From contig QKAS01000051.1 of NCBI GenBank assembly GCA_003246295.1, positions 42,758 through 106,757 of the forward strand: a DNA stretch of 64,000 nt, written 5' to 3'. This DNA is from Clostridia bacterium. GTDB lineage: Bacteria > Bacillota > Clostridia > Lachnospirales > Lachnospiraceae. Position numbers and translations under genes: made by a program. Positions 25,339 through 36,579 of this stretch are shown in pieces. Position 1 is the stretch's first letter, and each line of letters starts with the position of its first letter. The notes below the pieces were generated by a model, which saw nothing but the letters and a program-made list of their open reading frames with translations, did not search any database and was not told where the DNA came from.

Positions 25339-26769
25339 ATGAGGAAAGCTCTGATTGTCAGATTTTTGAGTGTATTGATGCTTGCTTTAATCATGAGCAG
25401 CGCTGTCGCATATTATTTTTACGCCGAAAATATGCTGAAAAGCAATATAAGTGCTATGAGAAATGTAATTCAGGCTGTTGATTTTGGGATAGATTATTCT
25501 GAGAATTTACAGGAACAAGTTCAGCAATTGGCTAAAAACACAGATAAAGATGAAAATCACAGCAAACTTAGAATTACGCTCATTGCGTTGGATGGAACGG
25601 TGCTTGCAGATTCGGAAGCTACAGATATAACCATTATGGATAACCATCTTGAACGTGAAGAGATCAGGATGGCGTTAAATTCTGAATATGGATTTGCAGT
25701 TCGTTATTCTGACACATTGAAGATAAATATGCTATATGTAGCAAGTACCTCATCTGAAGGAAATGTTATAATCAGAATGGCAGAAGAATTTACTGGACTT
25801 GAGGAGTATTTTACGACCATTTTCCCCTTTTTGCTAGGTGGTATGGCACTTGCTTTCTTAATTTCACTTATTCTGACATATCGATTTACGAATACGATTA
25901 CAAAACCTTTACATGAAATATCTGATCAAATGGCAAAGGCGAGAGGAAACGAGCTTGAATTTTCATTTCGTCATTATAAATATGAAGAGCTTAATATTAT
26001 TTCTGATACAACGCTTAAATTAACAGCAGAAATACGGGACTATTTTAAGAAAAATGAATTTGAAAAAAATATCAGACAGGAATTTTTTTCAAATGCCTCC
26101 CATGAACTTAAAACTCCAATTACATCAATCCGTGGATATGCAGAACTTTTGGACCAGGGATTTGTTAAAGATGAAGAGACAAAAAAGGATTTTATTACAA
26201 GAATTCTTCGTGAAACTGAGAACATGACAGGTTTGATTAATGATATCTTAATGATCTCGAGACTTGAAACAAAGGACGCACAGGTAAGTTTTTCAAGAGT
26301 CAGAATGAGTCCTCTGGTCAATGAAATATTCGAATCATTAGAGCCAATCGCATCAGAATATGGTGTGAAGATCCACCAAGAGTGTGAACCAATTATAATA
26401 GAAGCAAGTATAAAACAGCTCCGTGAGTTGATTATGAATCTGGTGTCAAACGGAGTTAAATATAACAAGCCAGGTGGAGATGTTTGGGTAAGCATATCCA
26501 AAAAGGCTGAAAATATGGAAATATTGGTTCGAGACAATGGAATGGGTATTTCTAAAGATGATCAGCAAAGAGTATTTGGCAGGTTTTACAGAGTTGATAA
26601 GGGAAGAAGTAAGCGAAGTGGTGGAACTGGTCTTGGTCTTTCCATCGTAAAACATATTGTTGAGTTTTATGAAGGGGAAATCACACTGGAAAGTGAACTG
26701 GGAAAAGGCAGTACTTTTAAGATTTTAATACCATTTGAACGAAAACAACAGGAAACAGACGAAAGTTGA
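25339..26769 (+). CDS. phoR: PhoR-like sensor histidine kinase
   Basis: 476 residues. TM1 (~6-27), an extracytoplasmic PAS-like sensor (~30-155), TM2 (~160-181), HAMP linker, then the H box FFSNASHELKTPITSIRGYA (His255), N box MNLVSNGVKYNKPGG, G1 VRDNGMGIS and G2 GGTGLGLSIVK. It autophosphorylates and feeds the regulator encoded just upstream. A strong terminator follows the gene. PhoR identity is inferred from the neighbourhood; the kinase family itself is certain. Confidence 0.91.
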   Translation: MRKALIVRFLSVLMLALIMSSAVAYYFYAENMLKSNISAMRNVIQAVDFGIDYSENLQEQVQQLAKNTDKDENHSKLRITLIALDGTVLADSEATDITIMDNHLEREEIRMALNSEYGFAVRYSDTLKINMLYVASTSSEGNVIIRMAEEFTGLEEYFTTIFPFLLGGMALAFLISLILTYRFTNTITKPLHEISDQMAKARGNELEFSFRHYKYEELNIISDTTLKLTAEIRDYFKKNEFEKNIRQEFFSNASHELKTPITSIRGYAELLDQGFVKDEETKKDFITRILRETENMTGLINDILMISRLETKDAQVSFSRVRMSPLVNEIFESLEPIASEYGVKIHQECEPIIIEASIKQLRELIMNLVSNGVKYNKPGGDVWVSISKKAENMEILVRDNGMGISKDDQQRVFGRFYRVDKGRSKRSGGTGLGLSIVKHIVEFYEGEITLESELGKGSTFKILIPFERKQQETDES

Positions 26770-26787
26770 CAAATAATTCTGATAGAG

Positions 26788-26823
26788 ATACTATCTTTAT
26801 ATCATGTAAAGATAGTATTTTAT
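26788..26823 (+). terminator. Intrinsic terminator after phoR
   Basis: A perfect 12-bp stem (26788-26799 and 26807-26818; arms begin ATACTATC and end GATAGTAT) with a 7-base loop and a following T-run. Confidence 0.85.
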
Positions 26824-26901
26824 ATATCTTTATAGGAACATTTGGGGGAATTTACTTTTTAACAGATGAAAGTCTGTTATGATCGTGTGAAAGGAGTTCA
26901 T

Positions 26902-27282
26902 ATGAAAGAAACTGTAAAGAAGGATACTGTAAAGAAAGAGCCTGTTAAAAAAGAACCAGTTAAAAAAGAACCAGTTAAAAAAGAAGCGGTTAAAAAAGAA
27001 GTCATAAAAAAAGTTTCAGTTAAGAAAGAGCCAGCAAAAAAAATACCTTCTCAAAAGAATACTTCAAAAAAAGCTGTCAGCGTGACAAGTACAGTTTATT
27101 TTGAAATGGAAGGAAGAACTTATTCAGAAGTTGAACTAATGAACAGTGTAAAGGATATTTGGGTTTATGATTACATGCGAGAACTTTCAGAACTAAATAC
27201 AATTGACTTATATGTTAAGCCGGAAGAAGGCAAAGCGTATTATGTTATTAATGGAGATATACTAGGAAGCTTTTGCATTTAA
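26902..27282 (+). CDS. DUF6465-type protein with lysine-repeat N-terminus
   Basis: 126 residues in two parts. Residues ~4-60 are a lysine-rich tail built from five-residue units KKEPV and close variants (KKDTV, KKEAV, KKEVI, KKVSV, KKEPA). Residues ~64-126 form a compact domain (VYFEMEGRTYSEVELMNS, then IDLYVKPEEGKAYYVINGDI) that I recognise as resembling DUF6465 of Clostridia. No function is known. The tail resembles histone H1-like or nucleic-acid-binding tails, but that is only resemblance. The start at 26902 has AAAGGAG upstream. The gene stands alone between two terminators. Confidence 0.72.
   Translation: MKETVKKDTVKKEPVKKEPVKKEPVKKEAVKKEVIKKVSVKKEPAKKIPSQKNTSKKAVSVTSTVYFEMEGRTYSEVELMNSVKDIWVYDYMRELSELNTIDLYVKPEEGKAYYVINGDILGSFCI
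26914..27045 (+). repeat. In-frame 15-bp repeats in the DUF6465 gene
   Basis: Tandem 15-base units of the form GTTAAAAAAGAACCA, the central copies almost identical and the outer ones diverged, encode the KKEPV pentapeptides. Slippage would add or remove whole units without breaking the frame. Confidence 0.8.
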
Positions 27283-27328
27283 ACAAACATTGATATACAG
27301 AATAAACAACTTAAAAAGTATATATTTC

Positions 27329-27361
27329 AGGAACCGTATTGTGATGAGCGGTTCCTTTTTT
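27329..27361 (+). terminator. Intrinsic terminator after the DUF6465 gene
   Basis: Stem AGGAACCG (27329-27336) / CGGTTCCT (27349-27356), 12-base loop, followed by TTTTT. Confidence 0.85.
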
Positions 27362-27396
27362 CATAATTTTTTTAGAATTAATTTTCGAAAAGAGTG

Positions 27397-27425
27397 TTGA
27401 CAACTATTTAGAGGAGTGATAATTT
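27397..27425 (+). promoter_or_regulatory. Heat-shock operon promoter
   Basis: -35 TTGACA (27397-27402), 17-base spacer and -10 TAATTT (27420-27425) with an upstream TG (extended -10). A CIRCE operator lies immediately downstream. Confidence 0.65.
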
Positions 27426-27439
27426 ATGGTAAGAAGGTG

Positions 27440-27466
27440 TTAGCACTCGAATGCAAAGAGTGCTAA
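27440..27466. promoter_or_regulatory. CIRCE operator (HrcA site)
   Basis: TTAGCACTC (27440-27448), 9-base spacer, GAGTGCTAA (27458-27466): an exact match to the CIRCE inverted repeat bound by HrcA. It lies between the promoter and hrcA, so it should repress the whole hrcA-grpE-dnaK-dnaJ operon at normal temperature. Confidence 0.97.
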
Positions 27467-27487
27467 CAACTGAAAGGTGAGATGCCC

Positions 27488-28510
27488 ATGCAGCTGGATG
27501 ACAGAAAAATGAAAATACTACAGGCGATCATCCGGAACTATCTGGAGACTGGAGAACCTGTAGGGTCAAGAACAATTTCAAAGTATTCTGATCTGAATTT
27601 AAGCTCTGCTACTATCAGGAATGAGATGTCTGATCTGGAAGAGTTGGGATTTATTGTCCAGCCCCACACTTCAGCAGGAAGAATTCCATCAGACAGAGGA
27701 TACCGTCTATATGTTGATAGCATGATGGCTGAAAAGGAAAAAGAAGTTTCCGAAATGAGGGAAATGCTTCTTGAAAAAGAAGATCGCCTAGAACATCTGC
27801 TGAAACAGGTAGTAAAGGTACTTGCTACCAATACAGAATATGCAACGATGATTACGACACCAAGATATCAGAAGAACAAACTAAAGTTCATTCAACTCTC
27901 GAGAGTAGATGAACAACAATTGGTAGCGGTCATTGTTGTGGAAGGTAATATTATTCGTAATAACATTTTGGATGTTTCTAGTGAAATTGATGATGAGACA
28001 TTACTAAAGCTGAATATTTTATTAAATACCAATCTGAATGGGCTTACCGTTGATGAGATTAATCTGGGGATGATTGCATCCATGAAACAGCAGGCTGGAA
28101 TACATAGCTGTATTATTGGGGAAGTACTTGATGCGGTTGCAGAAGCGATTAAGTCAGATGACGATCTTGAAATTTATACAAGTGGTGCAAATAATATTTT
28201 TAAATATCCTGAATTGAGTGATCACACAAGAGCCAGTCAACTGATTACAACGCTTGAAGAAAAAAAACAGCTTGAAGAACTTGTCGCTAGAAATACATCC
28301 GAAGAAAATGGGATCCATGTTTATATTGGAGATGAAACACCGATTCCAGCGATGAAAGACTGCAGTGTTGTGACAGCAACGTATGAGTTGGAAGATGGAA
28401 TACAGGGAACGGTTGGAATTATTGGTCCCAAGAGAATGGACTATGAAAAGGTAATCCATACCTTAAAATCTTTAATGAGCGAACTGGATGCAATTTATAG
28501 AAAAACATAA
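27488..28510 (+). CDS. hrcA: Heat-inducible transcription repressor HrcA
   Basis: About 340 residues. An N-terminal winged helix (DRKMKILQAIIRNYLETGEP, VGSRTISK, SSATIRNEMSDLEELGF) is followed by a GAF-like and dimerisation region, ending ...SLMSELDAIY. It binds CIRCE and represses chaperone genes, with GroEL as folding helper. Two in-frame ATGs (27482, 27488) exist; the second is better spaced (8-9 bases) from AAAGGTG. First gene of the operon under its own operator. Confidence 0.96.
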   Translation: MQLDDRKMKILQAIIRNYLETGEPVGSRTISKYSDLNLSSATIRNEMSDLEELGFIVQPHTSAGRIPSDRGYRLYVDSMMAEKEKEVSEMREMLLEKEDRLEHLLKQVVKVLATNTEYATMITTPRYQKNKLKFIQLSRVDEQQLVAVIVVEGNIIRNNILDVSSEIDDETLLKLNILLNTNLNGLTVDEINLGMIASMKQQAGIHSCIIGEVLDAVAEAIKSDDDLEIYTSGANNIFKYPELSDHTRASQLITTLEEKKQLEELVARNTSEENGIHVYIGDETPIPAMKDCSVVTATYELEDGIQGTVGIIGPKRMDYEKVIHTLKSLMSELDAIYRKT

Positions 28511-28559
28511 GCATCTACTGTAGTGATAAATAAAAATTTTGAAAGAGAGGAAGAGAGTA

Positions 28560-29201
28560 GTGACTGAACACGATAATAAGAACAGAGATGTTGAAGAAAT
28601 TCTGGAAGAACTCATGCAAGACAAAGATACAACACAGGATGATTCAATTGAACTGACAGAAGATAAAACAACTTCAGAACAGGAAACAGAAGAATCCTGT
28701 GGAGAAGATGAAAAACAAGAAAGTAAACTGTTTAAAAAGAAAGAAAAAACAGATAAAAAACATGAGAAGCTAAAAGAAAAAGTAAGTGAGCTGGAAGACA
28801 GGGTTGTCCGTCAGATGGCGGAATTTGAAAATTTCAGAAAACGTTCAGAAAAAGAAAAATCTGCAATGTTTGACATGGGAGCAAAAAGTGTTGTTGAAAA
28901 AATACTCCCGGTTGTGGACAATTTTGAAAGAGGTCTTCTTGCAATTCCGGAAGAAGAAAAAGGAAGTGCCTTTTCAGAAGGTATGCAGATGATTTATAAA
29001 CAACTTATGTCGAATTTAGAAGAGATTGGTGTGAAACCGATCGAAGCAGTTGGCAGTGAATTTAATCCGGATTTCCATAATGCTGTTATGCAGGTGGAAA
29101 ACGAAGAATTCGAAAGTGGAATTGTTGCACAGGAATTGCAAAAAGGGTATCTTTACAGAGAAAGTGTCGTTAGACACAGTATGGTAGCAGTTGTACAATA
29201 A
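28560..29201 (+). CDS. grpE: Nucleotide exchange factor GrpE
   Basis: 213 residues. The first ~65 are highly acidic and disordered, then a long coiled coil (KLKEKVSELEDRVVRQMAEF, ENFRKRS) and the C-terminal beta domain (GVKPIEAVGSEFNPDFHNAV, RESVVRHSMVAV). It releases ADP from DnaK. There is no suitable ATG; a GTG at 28560 with GAGAGG 9 bases upstream is taken as the start. It lies between hrcA and dnaK. Confidence 0.94.
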   Translation: MTEHDNKNRDVEEILEELMQDKDTTQDDSIELTEDKTTSEQETEESCGEDEKQESKLFKKKEKTDKKHEKLKEKVSELEDRVVRQMAEFENFRKRSEKEKSAMFDMGAKSVVEKILPVVDNFERGLLAIPEEEKGSAFSEGMQMIYKQLMSNLEEIGVKPIEAVGSEFNPDFHNAVMQVENEEFESGIVAQELQKGYLYRESVVRHSMVAVVQ

Positions 29202-29241
29202 AATAACCGGAAACAACGGATCATCTTATAAAATCAAATGA

Positions 29242-31134
<1,893 letters not shown>

Positions 31135-31146
31135 TAAGTGGAATAA

Positions 31147-31165
31147 GGGGTCAATTATTGACCCC
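31147..31165 (+). other. dnaK-dnaJ intergenic hairpin
   Basis: Stem GGGGTCAA (31147-31154) / TTGACCCC (31158-31165) with a 3-base loop and no T-run. More likely an RNA-processing or stability element that lowers dnaJ relative to dnaK than a full terminator. Confidence 0.6.
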
Positions 31166-31191
31166 TATATCCATTTTGAAAGGGTAATAAA

Positions 31192-32358
31192 ATGGCAGAT
31201 CAAAAAAGAGATTATTATGAGGTTCTTGGCCTTGATAAAAGCGCAGACGAAGCAGCAATTAAAAAGGCATATAGATCCCTTGCAAAAAAATACCATCCTG
31301 ATATGAATCCGGGCGATCAGGATGCAGAAAAAAAATTCAAAGAAGCTTCTGAAGCATATGCGGTGTTAAGTGATCCTGAGAAAAAACGCCAGTATGACCA
31401 GTTTGGACATTCGGCATTTGACGGTGGTGCAGGTGGATTTGGTGGCTTTGATTTTAATGGCGCAGATTTTGGAGATATCTTTGGAGATATCTTTGGAGAT
31501 CTTTTTGGCGGTGGACGTTCCAGAAGACCTAGCAATGGCCCGTCCAAAGGAGCCAATATCAGAACCAGTATCAGAATTACATTTGAAGAAGCAGTTTTTG
31601 GTGTGGAAAAAGAGCTGGATTTGACCTTAAAAGATACCTGTAATACCTGTCATGGTTCTGGTGCAAAACCAGGCACATCCCCAGAAACATGTACCAAATG
31701 TGGAGGAAAAGGTCAGGTCGTATTTACGCAGCAGTCATTTTTTGGAACCGTAAGGAATGTTCAGACTTGCCCTGAATGTGGTGGAAGCGGAAAAGTTGTA
31801 AAAGAAAAATGTACAGATTGTCATGGTAGTGGATATATTGCAAATCGCAAAAAAATCCAAGTCTCCATTCCGGCAGGTATTGATAATGGACAAAGCGTTC
31901 GGATCAGAGATAAAGGTGAACCGGGAACGAATGGTGGACCAAGGGGTGATCTCCTGGTTGAAATTATTGTTCAGAGACATCCGATTTTTCAGAGGCAGGA
32001 GTATAATATTTTCTCAACGGTACCAATGTCATTCCCAATTGCAGCACTTGGTGGAGAAATTATAATTGATACTGTAGATGGAAAAGTTGCATATGAAGTC
32101 AAACCAGGTACACAGACGGATACCAAGGTAAGGCTAAAAGGCAAAGGAGTTCCAACGCTTCGCAATAAAGAAATAAGAGGCGATCATTACATTACTCTTG
32201 TTGTACAAGTGCCAGATAAAATATCCAACGAAGCAAAAGAAGCACTGAAGCAGTATGATGAAGCAATGGGTGGCACGCTTCATGCAACTAAGGATACAGG
32301 AACTGAATCAGAGCCCCAGGATAAAGATAAGAAAAAGAAGGGCTTTTGGAAAAACTAA
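31192..32358 (+). CDS. dnaJ: Chaperone DnaJ (Hsp40, type I)
   Basis: 388 residues. The J domain has the HPD motif ([10 protein letters not shown]). The Gly/Phe region contains a threefold FGDIFGD-type repeat near residues 93-105. Four CxxCxGxG zinc motifs follow ([32 protein letters not shown]), then the C-terminal substrate domains and a lysine-rich tail. It delivers unfolded proteins to DnaK. AAAGGG precedes the ATG. Confidence 0.98.
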   Translation: MADQKRDYYEVLGLDKSADEAAIKKAYRSLAKKYHPDMNPGDQDAEKKFKEASEAYAVLSDPEKKRQYDQFGHSAFDGGAGGFGGFDFNGADFGDIFGDIFGDLFGGGRSRRPSNGPSKGANIRTSIRITFEEAVFGVEKELDLTLKDTCNTCHGSGAKPGTSPETCTKCGGKGQVVFTQQSFFGTVRNVQTCPECGGSGKVVKEKCTDCHGSGYIANRKKIQVSIPAGIDNGQSVRIRDKGEPGTNGGPRGDLLVEIIVQRHPIFQRQEYNIFSTVPMSFPIAALGGEIIIDTVDGKVAYEVKPGTQTDTKVRLKGKGVPTLRNKEIRGDHYITLVVQVPDKISNEAKEALKQYDEAMGGTLHATKDTGTESEPQDKDKKKKGFWKN

Positions 32359-32366
32359 AACAATGA

Positions 32367-32393
32367 GGGATGTCCCGCCAGTAGGGACATCCC
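32367..32393 (+). terminator. Strong GC-rich hairpin after dnaJ
   Basis: Perfect 10-bp stem GGGATGTCCC (32367-32376) / GGGACATCCC (32384-32393), loop GCCAGTA, followed by CCTTTCG. The weak T-run suggests partial termination before prmA. Confidence 0.6.
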
Positions 32394-32414
32394 CTTTCGT
32401 GTGTGAGGAAACTT

Positions 32415-33371
32415 ATGAAATGGAAAAGAATTACAGTGAAAACGATTACATCTGCTGAAGATGTAATTATCAGTATGTTATATGATATTGGACTAGAAGG
32501 AGCTCAGATCGAAGACAAGGTACCGCTTACCGCAGAAGATAAAGAAAGAATGTTCATAGATATCATGCCGGAAATGCCGGAAGACGATGGAATTGCATAC
32601 CTAAGCTTTTTTGTGGAAGAGGATGAAACGACTGATCTGAATCATATTGTTGAGCAGGTCAAAGAGGTTCTGGATGAATTAAGAGATTTTATGGAAATCG
32701 GAGAAGGAAGTATTAGAATTTCTGAAACAGAAGACAAAGACTGGATCAATAACTGGAAACAGTTTTTTCATCAGTTCTCAATAGAGGATCTTTTGGTGGT
32801 ACCATCATGGGAAGAGCCTATTCATCCTGAACTGTACAGAAAACTCCTTAGGATCGATCCGGGAACCGCATTCGGAACAGGAATGCATGCAACAACGCAG
32901 TTGTGTATTCGCCAGATTTTGCAATATGTAACACCACAGACTAAAATTCTTGACATTGGTTGTGGCAGTGGTATTCTTGGTATCATAGCGTTAATGTATG
33001 GTGCAGATTCGGCATATGGAACAGATCTGGATTCGTGTGCAATCGAAGCAAGCCTTGAAAATATGAAAGTGAATGGTATAGACCAAAAGAAATTTCCAGT
33101 TGTGATTGGGAATATTATTACGGATGAAGAAGTAAGAGATATGGCAGGTTATGAGAAATATGATATTGTAGCGGCGAATATACTAGCTGAAGTATTACTT
33201 GATCTGACACCACAAGCTGTGAAGCATTTAAAAAAAGGTGGAATTTATATTACATCTGGAATTATTGAAGGAAAAGAAGACCTTGTTAAGAATGCAGTAA
33301 TCAAAGCCGGACTTGAGGTTCTTGACTGTACAAGACAGGGAGAATGGTTTTGCGTTACGGCCAGAAAATAA
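32415..33371 (+). CDS. prmA: Ribosomal protein L11 methyltransferase PrmA
   Basis: 318 residues. An N-terminal substrate-recognition domain is joined to a class I SAM methyltransferase: DPGTAFGTGMHATTQLC, the SAM loop LDIGCGSGILGIIALMYGA and the NPPY-like AANILAEVL. It trimethylates L11 lysines and the N terminus. The ATG at 32415 follows TGAGGA. The prmA-rsmE pair downstream of dnaJ is a common Firmicute arrangement. Confidence 0.95.
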   Translation: MKWKRITVKTITSAEDVIISMLYDIGLEGAQIEDKVPLTAEDKERMFIDIMPEMPEDDGIAYLSFFVEEDETTDLNHIVEQVKEVLDELRDFMEIGEGSIRISETEDKDWINNWKQFFHQFSIEDLLVVPSWEEPIHPELYRKLLRIDPGTAFGTGMHATTQLCIRQILQYVTPQTKILDIGCGSGILGIIALMYGADSAYGTDLDSCAIEASLENMKVNGIDQKKFPVVIGNIITDEEVRDMAGYEKYDIVAANILAEVLLDLTPQAVKHLKKGGIYITSGIIEGKEDLVKNAVIKAGLEVLDCTRQGEWFCVTARK

Positions 33372-33382
33372 CGGAGGAGCAT

Positions 33383-34126
33383 ATGTATCGTTTTTTTGTT
33401 TCAGTGGATCAGATTCGGGAAAAAGAGATAATAATAACCGGTGCGGATGTGAATCACATTAAAAATGTTCTAAGAATGAAAAAAGGTGAAGAAATTGCTG
33501 TTAGTAATGGTGTAGATCCTTCTGAATACAGATGCCTGATCAGAGAAATGCTGGAAGATGAGATCTTCTGTGATATTATTTTTATGAAAGAGGAAGGGGT
33601 AGAGCTCCCAGTATCTGTCACACTTTATCAAGGACTGCCCAAATCAGACAAAATGGAGTGGATAATTCAAAAGGCAGTAGAACTTGGAGTCTGCAGGATT
33701 ATCCCTGTTGCAACGGGACGAAGCATTGTCAAATTGGATCCTAAAAAAGCAGCCTCAAAGCAGGAACGCTGGCAGCAAATTGCGATTGCTGCAGCAAAAC
33801 AGAGCAAACGGGGTGTGATTCCTGAAGTAGGACCAGTTATGAGTATGAAGGATGCTTTGAAAGATGCATCAGATATGGAACATAAGCTGATACCATACGA
33901 AATGTCTGAAGATGGTATGAACCGTACCAGAGATTTATTTTCACAGTTTCGAAGTGGACAGCGAATTGCCGTTTTTATTGGACCCGAAGGTGGTTTTGAA
34001 GAAAAAGAAATTGAAGCAGCCCGTCAGGAAGGATTTTGTGTAATTACGCTTGGTAAACGGATCCTAAGAACAGAAACAGCTGGAATGACAGTTCTGGCTT
34101 GGCTTATCTATCAGTTGGAGGATTAA
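33383..34126 (+). CDS. rsmE: 16S rRNA (uracil-1498-N3)-methyltransferase RsmE
   Basis: 247 residues of the SPOUT (trefoil-knot) class: N-terminal PUA-like domain (HIKNVLRMKKGEEIAVSNG), QGLPKSDKMEWIIQKAVELG, and the knot IGPEGGFEEKEIEAA with LGKRILRTETAG. It methylates U1498 of 16S rRNA. GGAGG is 4-5 bases from the ATG at 33383. The stop codon shares one base with the start of the next gene (TAATG). Confidence 0.95.
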   Translation: MYRFFVSVDQIREKEIIITGADVNHIKNVLRMKKGEEIAVSNGVDPSEYRCLIREMLEDEIFCDIIFMKEEGVELPVSVTLYQGLPKSDKMEWIIQKAVELGVCRIIPVATGRSIVKLDPKKAASKQERWQQIAIAAAKQSKRGVIPEVGPVMSMKDALKDASDMEHKLIPYEMSEDGMNRTRDLFSQFRSGQRIAVFIGPEGGFEEKEIEAARQEGFCVITLGKRILRTETAGMTVLAWLIYQLED

Positions 34127-35274
34127 TGGAAGTATATTTAGACAATTCTGCTACAACGAAATGTACCAAAACAGTAGTGGAAAAAATGAATCATAGCATG
34201 TTGGAAGTGTATGGCAATCCGTCAAGTCTGCATACGATTGGAATGCTTGCAGAAAAAGAGATGAAAGAGGCTAAAACAATCCTGGCTACTACGCTGAAAG
34301 TCAAAGAAAAAGAAATATTTTTTACATCTGGAGGAACAGAATCGGATAATCTTGCCATTATTGGAGCAGCAAGGGCTGCAGTCCGTAGAGGCAGGCATCT
34401 GATTACGACACGAATCGAGCATCCGGCGGTACTGGAAACAATGCGATATCTGGAAGGAGAAGGATTTGAAGTCACTTATCTGCCAGTGAATGAGCACGGA
34501 GTACTTTCCCTTGAAGATCTGATTCATTCCATCAGAAAAGATACAATTTTAATTTCTGTTATGCATACAAATAATGAAATTGGCGCGCTACAGCCAGTTC
34601 ATGAAATAGGTACTTGGTTAAAAGAAAACAGACAAGATATCATTTTTCATGTCGATGCTGTGCAGGGTTATGGAAAAGCAAGAATTTACCCTGCAAGAAG
34701 TGGGATTGATCTTCTTTCAGTCAGCGCACATAAAATACATGGACCCAAAGGTGTGGGTTTCTTATATTGTAGCGAAAAAACAAGAATAGTACCTTTACTT
34801 TTTGGTGGAGGACAACAGAATGCGATTAGACCTGGCACTGAAAATGTAGCAGGAATTGCAGGGCTTGCTCAGGCAGCACTGGAAATTTATAAGAATCTGG
34901 AGGAAGATGTTGCCAGAATGAATCGATTGCGTCAGTTGTTGATTACAGAAGCCTGTAAGCAGGAAGGTGTGACTGTCAATGGAGCAACAGAATGTGCTCC
35001 TCATATTGTAAGCCTTTCGGTCGCAGATGTTAGAAGTGAAGTGTTGCTGCATGCACTGGAAAGTGAAGGAATCTATATTTCATCAGGAAGTGCCTGTGCT
35101 TCAAATCATCCCAGCGTATCTGAGACACTAAAGGCGATTGGTCTGAAGAAGGAACTTCTTGACAAAACGGTACGTTTCAGCTTATCTAATACAACGACAG
35201 AGGAAGAAATTCGCTATACAATCAGCAAGTTGTATGATATGATACCAATGCTTCGGAAATTTACCAGGCACTAA
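34126..35274 (+). CDS. Cysteine desulfurase (NifS/IscS-like)
   Basis: 382-residue PLP enzyme. The Schiff-base lysine is Lys203 (SVSAHKIHGPKG). The persulfide-forming cysteine is Cys324 (SSGSACASNHPSVS) in a short loop. It moves sulfur from cysteine to acceptors. Immediately followed by thiI (40 bases), so it most likely supplies persulfide for 4-thiouridine in tRNA, as in other NifZ-ThiI pairs of Gram-positives; no scaffold gene iscU is adjacent. GGAGG lies 4 bases before the ATG. Confidence 0.94.
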   Translation: MEVYLDNSATTKCTKTVVEKMNHSMLEVYGNPSSLHTIGMLAEKEMKEAKTILATTLKVKEKEIFFTSGGTESDNLAIIGAARAAVRRGRHLITTRIEHPAVLETMRYLEGEGFEVTYLPVNEHGVLSLEDLIHSIRKDTILISVMHTNNEIGALQPVHEIGTWLKENRQDIIFHVDAVQGYGKARIYPARSGIDLLSVSAHKIHGPKGVGFLYCSEKTRIVPLLFGGGQQNAIRPGTENVAGIAGLAQAALEIYKNLEEDVARMNRLRQLLITEACKQEGVTVNGATECAPHIVSLSVADVRSEVLLHALESEGIYISSGSACASNHPSVSETLKAIGLKKELLDKTVRFSLSNTTTEEEIRYTISKLYDMIPMLRKFTRH

Positions 35275-35314
35275 AGGCTGATGCAGGCCACAGTGCAATA
35301 AGAGAGGATTACCA

Positions 35315-36496
35315 ATGTTCAAATCTTTTTTAATTAAATATGCAGAAATAGGCGTTAAGGGAAAAAACAGATACCTGTTTGAAGATGCACTGGTCAGACA
35401 GATCAGAATTGCATTAAAAAGATGTGAAGGCGAATTCAAAGTTCACAAAACACAGGGAAGAATATATATAGAAGTACTTTCAGAATATGATTACGAGGAC
35501 ACAGTAGAACAAATTAAAACAGTGTTTGGTATTGTTGGAATATGTCCTGTTGTTCATGTGGAAGATGAAGGGTTTGAAAAGTTATGTGAAGAAGTGATTG
35601 CATATATTAAGAAAGTTCACCCAGAAGGCAACCAGACATTTAAAGTACTTGCAAGAAGAGCAAGAAAAAATTATCCACTTGAGTCCATGGAAATCAATAG
35701 AGAACTTGGTGGTGTGATTCTGAATGCATTCCCAAATATGAAAGTGGATGTTCATGATCCGCAGATCGTTCTTCATATTGAAATCAGAGAGAAAATATAT
35801 ATTTATTCCAAGGTGATTCCAGGTCCGGGTGGAATGCCGATCGGGACAGCTGGAAATGCAATGTTGCTTCTGTCAGGAGGAATTGATTCACCGGTAGCTG
35901 GATATATGATTGCAAAGAGAGGTGTACAAATTGACGCCGTATATTTTCATGCACCACCGTATACAAGTGAGCGTGCAAAAGAAAAAGTAGTAGATCTTGC
36001 AAAATTAGTATCAGTTTATACTGGCCCGATTCGTCTTAATATTATTAATTTTACTGATATTCAGTTATATATTTATGAGCAATGTCCTCATGAAGAACTG
36101 ACAATTATTATGCGCCGTTATATGATGAAGATTGCTGAACGTATTGCAATCGAATCTGACTGCATCGGCCTGATCACAGGAGAGAGTATTGCACAGGTTG
36201 CGTCACAGACATTGCATAGTCTGATGGCTACCAATGAAGTCTGTACCTTACCAGTATATAGACCTTTAATTGGATTTGATAAGCAGGAGATTGTAGAAAT
36301 ATCACATAAGATCAATACATATGAAACGTCGATTCTTCCATTTGAAGACTGCTGTACCATATTTGTAGCAAAACACCCAGTCACAAAACCGAGCCTTAAG
36401 ATGATAAAACTTCATGAAAAAGATTTAGAAGAAAAAATTGATGATTTGGTTGAGACTGCAATCAGTACAAGAGAAATTCTGTTATGTAAAAAATAA
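35315..36496 (+). CDS. thiI: tRNA 4-thiouridine sulfurtransferase ThiI
   Basis: 393 residues. N-terminal ferredoxin-like and THUMP domains (VHKTQGRIYIEV, FKVLARRARKNYPLESMEIN) are followed by a PP-loop adenylation domain with LLSGGIDSPVAGYM and a conserved Cys pair in FEDCCTIFVAKHP. There is no C-terminal rhodanese domain, as in the Bacillus form, so sulfur is passed directly from the desulfurase. It makes s4U8 in tRNA. AGAGAGG precedes the ATG. Confidence 0.96.
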   Translation: MFKSFLIKYAEIGVKGKNRYLFEDALVRQIRIALKRCEGEFKVHKTQGRIYIEVLSEYDYEDTVEQIKTVFGIVGICPVVHVEDEGFEKLCEEVIAYIKKVHPEGNQTFKVLARRARKNYPLESMEINRELGGVILNAFPNMKVDVHDPQIVLHIEIREKIYIYSKVIPGPGGMPIGTAGNAMLLLSGGIDSPVAGYMIAKRGVQIDAVYFHAPPYTSERAKEKVVDLAKLVSVYTGPIRLNIINFTDIQLYIYEQCPHEELTIIMRRYMMKIAERIAIESDCIGLITGESIAQVASQTLHSLMATNEVCTLPVYRPLIGFDKQEIVEISHKINTYETSILPFEDCCTIFVAKHPVTKPSLKMIKLHEKDLEEKIDDLVETAISTREILLCKK

Positions 36497-36522
36497 TGCA
36501 TATAATAGAATAAAGAACATAA

Positions 36523-36549
36523 AAAAAGCAAGAGATTCTCTTGCTTTTT
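36523..36549. terminator. Bidirectional intrinsic terminator
   Basis: Near-perfect palindrome with arms AAAAAGCAAGAG / CTCTTGCTTTTT and a 3-base loop, flanked by A-run and T-run. It can end both thiI (+) and the HPr-like gene (-). Confidence 0.88.
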
Positions 36550-36579
36550 ATGAATCGTATTTAATTAATGTGGATCCAA

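Noticed and set aside
26040..26537. A 165-codon minus-strand frame opposite phoR
   Set aside because: Antisense to the catalytic domain of the kinase; no ribosome site.
26914..27045. 15-bp tandem repeats considered as a CRISPR array
   Set aside because: There are no unique spacers; the units are contiguous in-frame codons encoding KKEPV.
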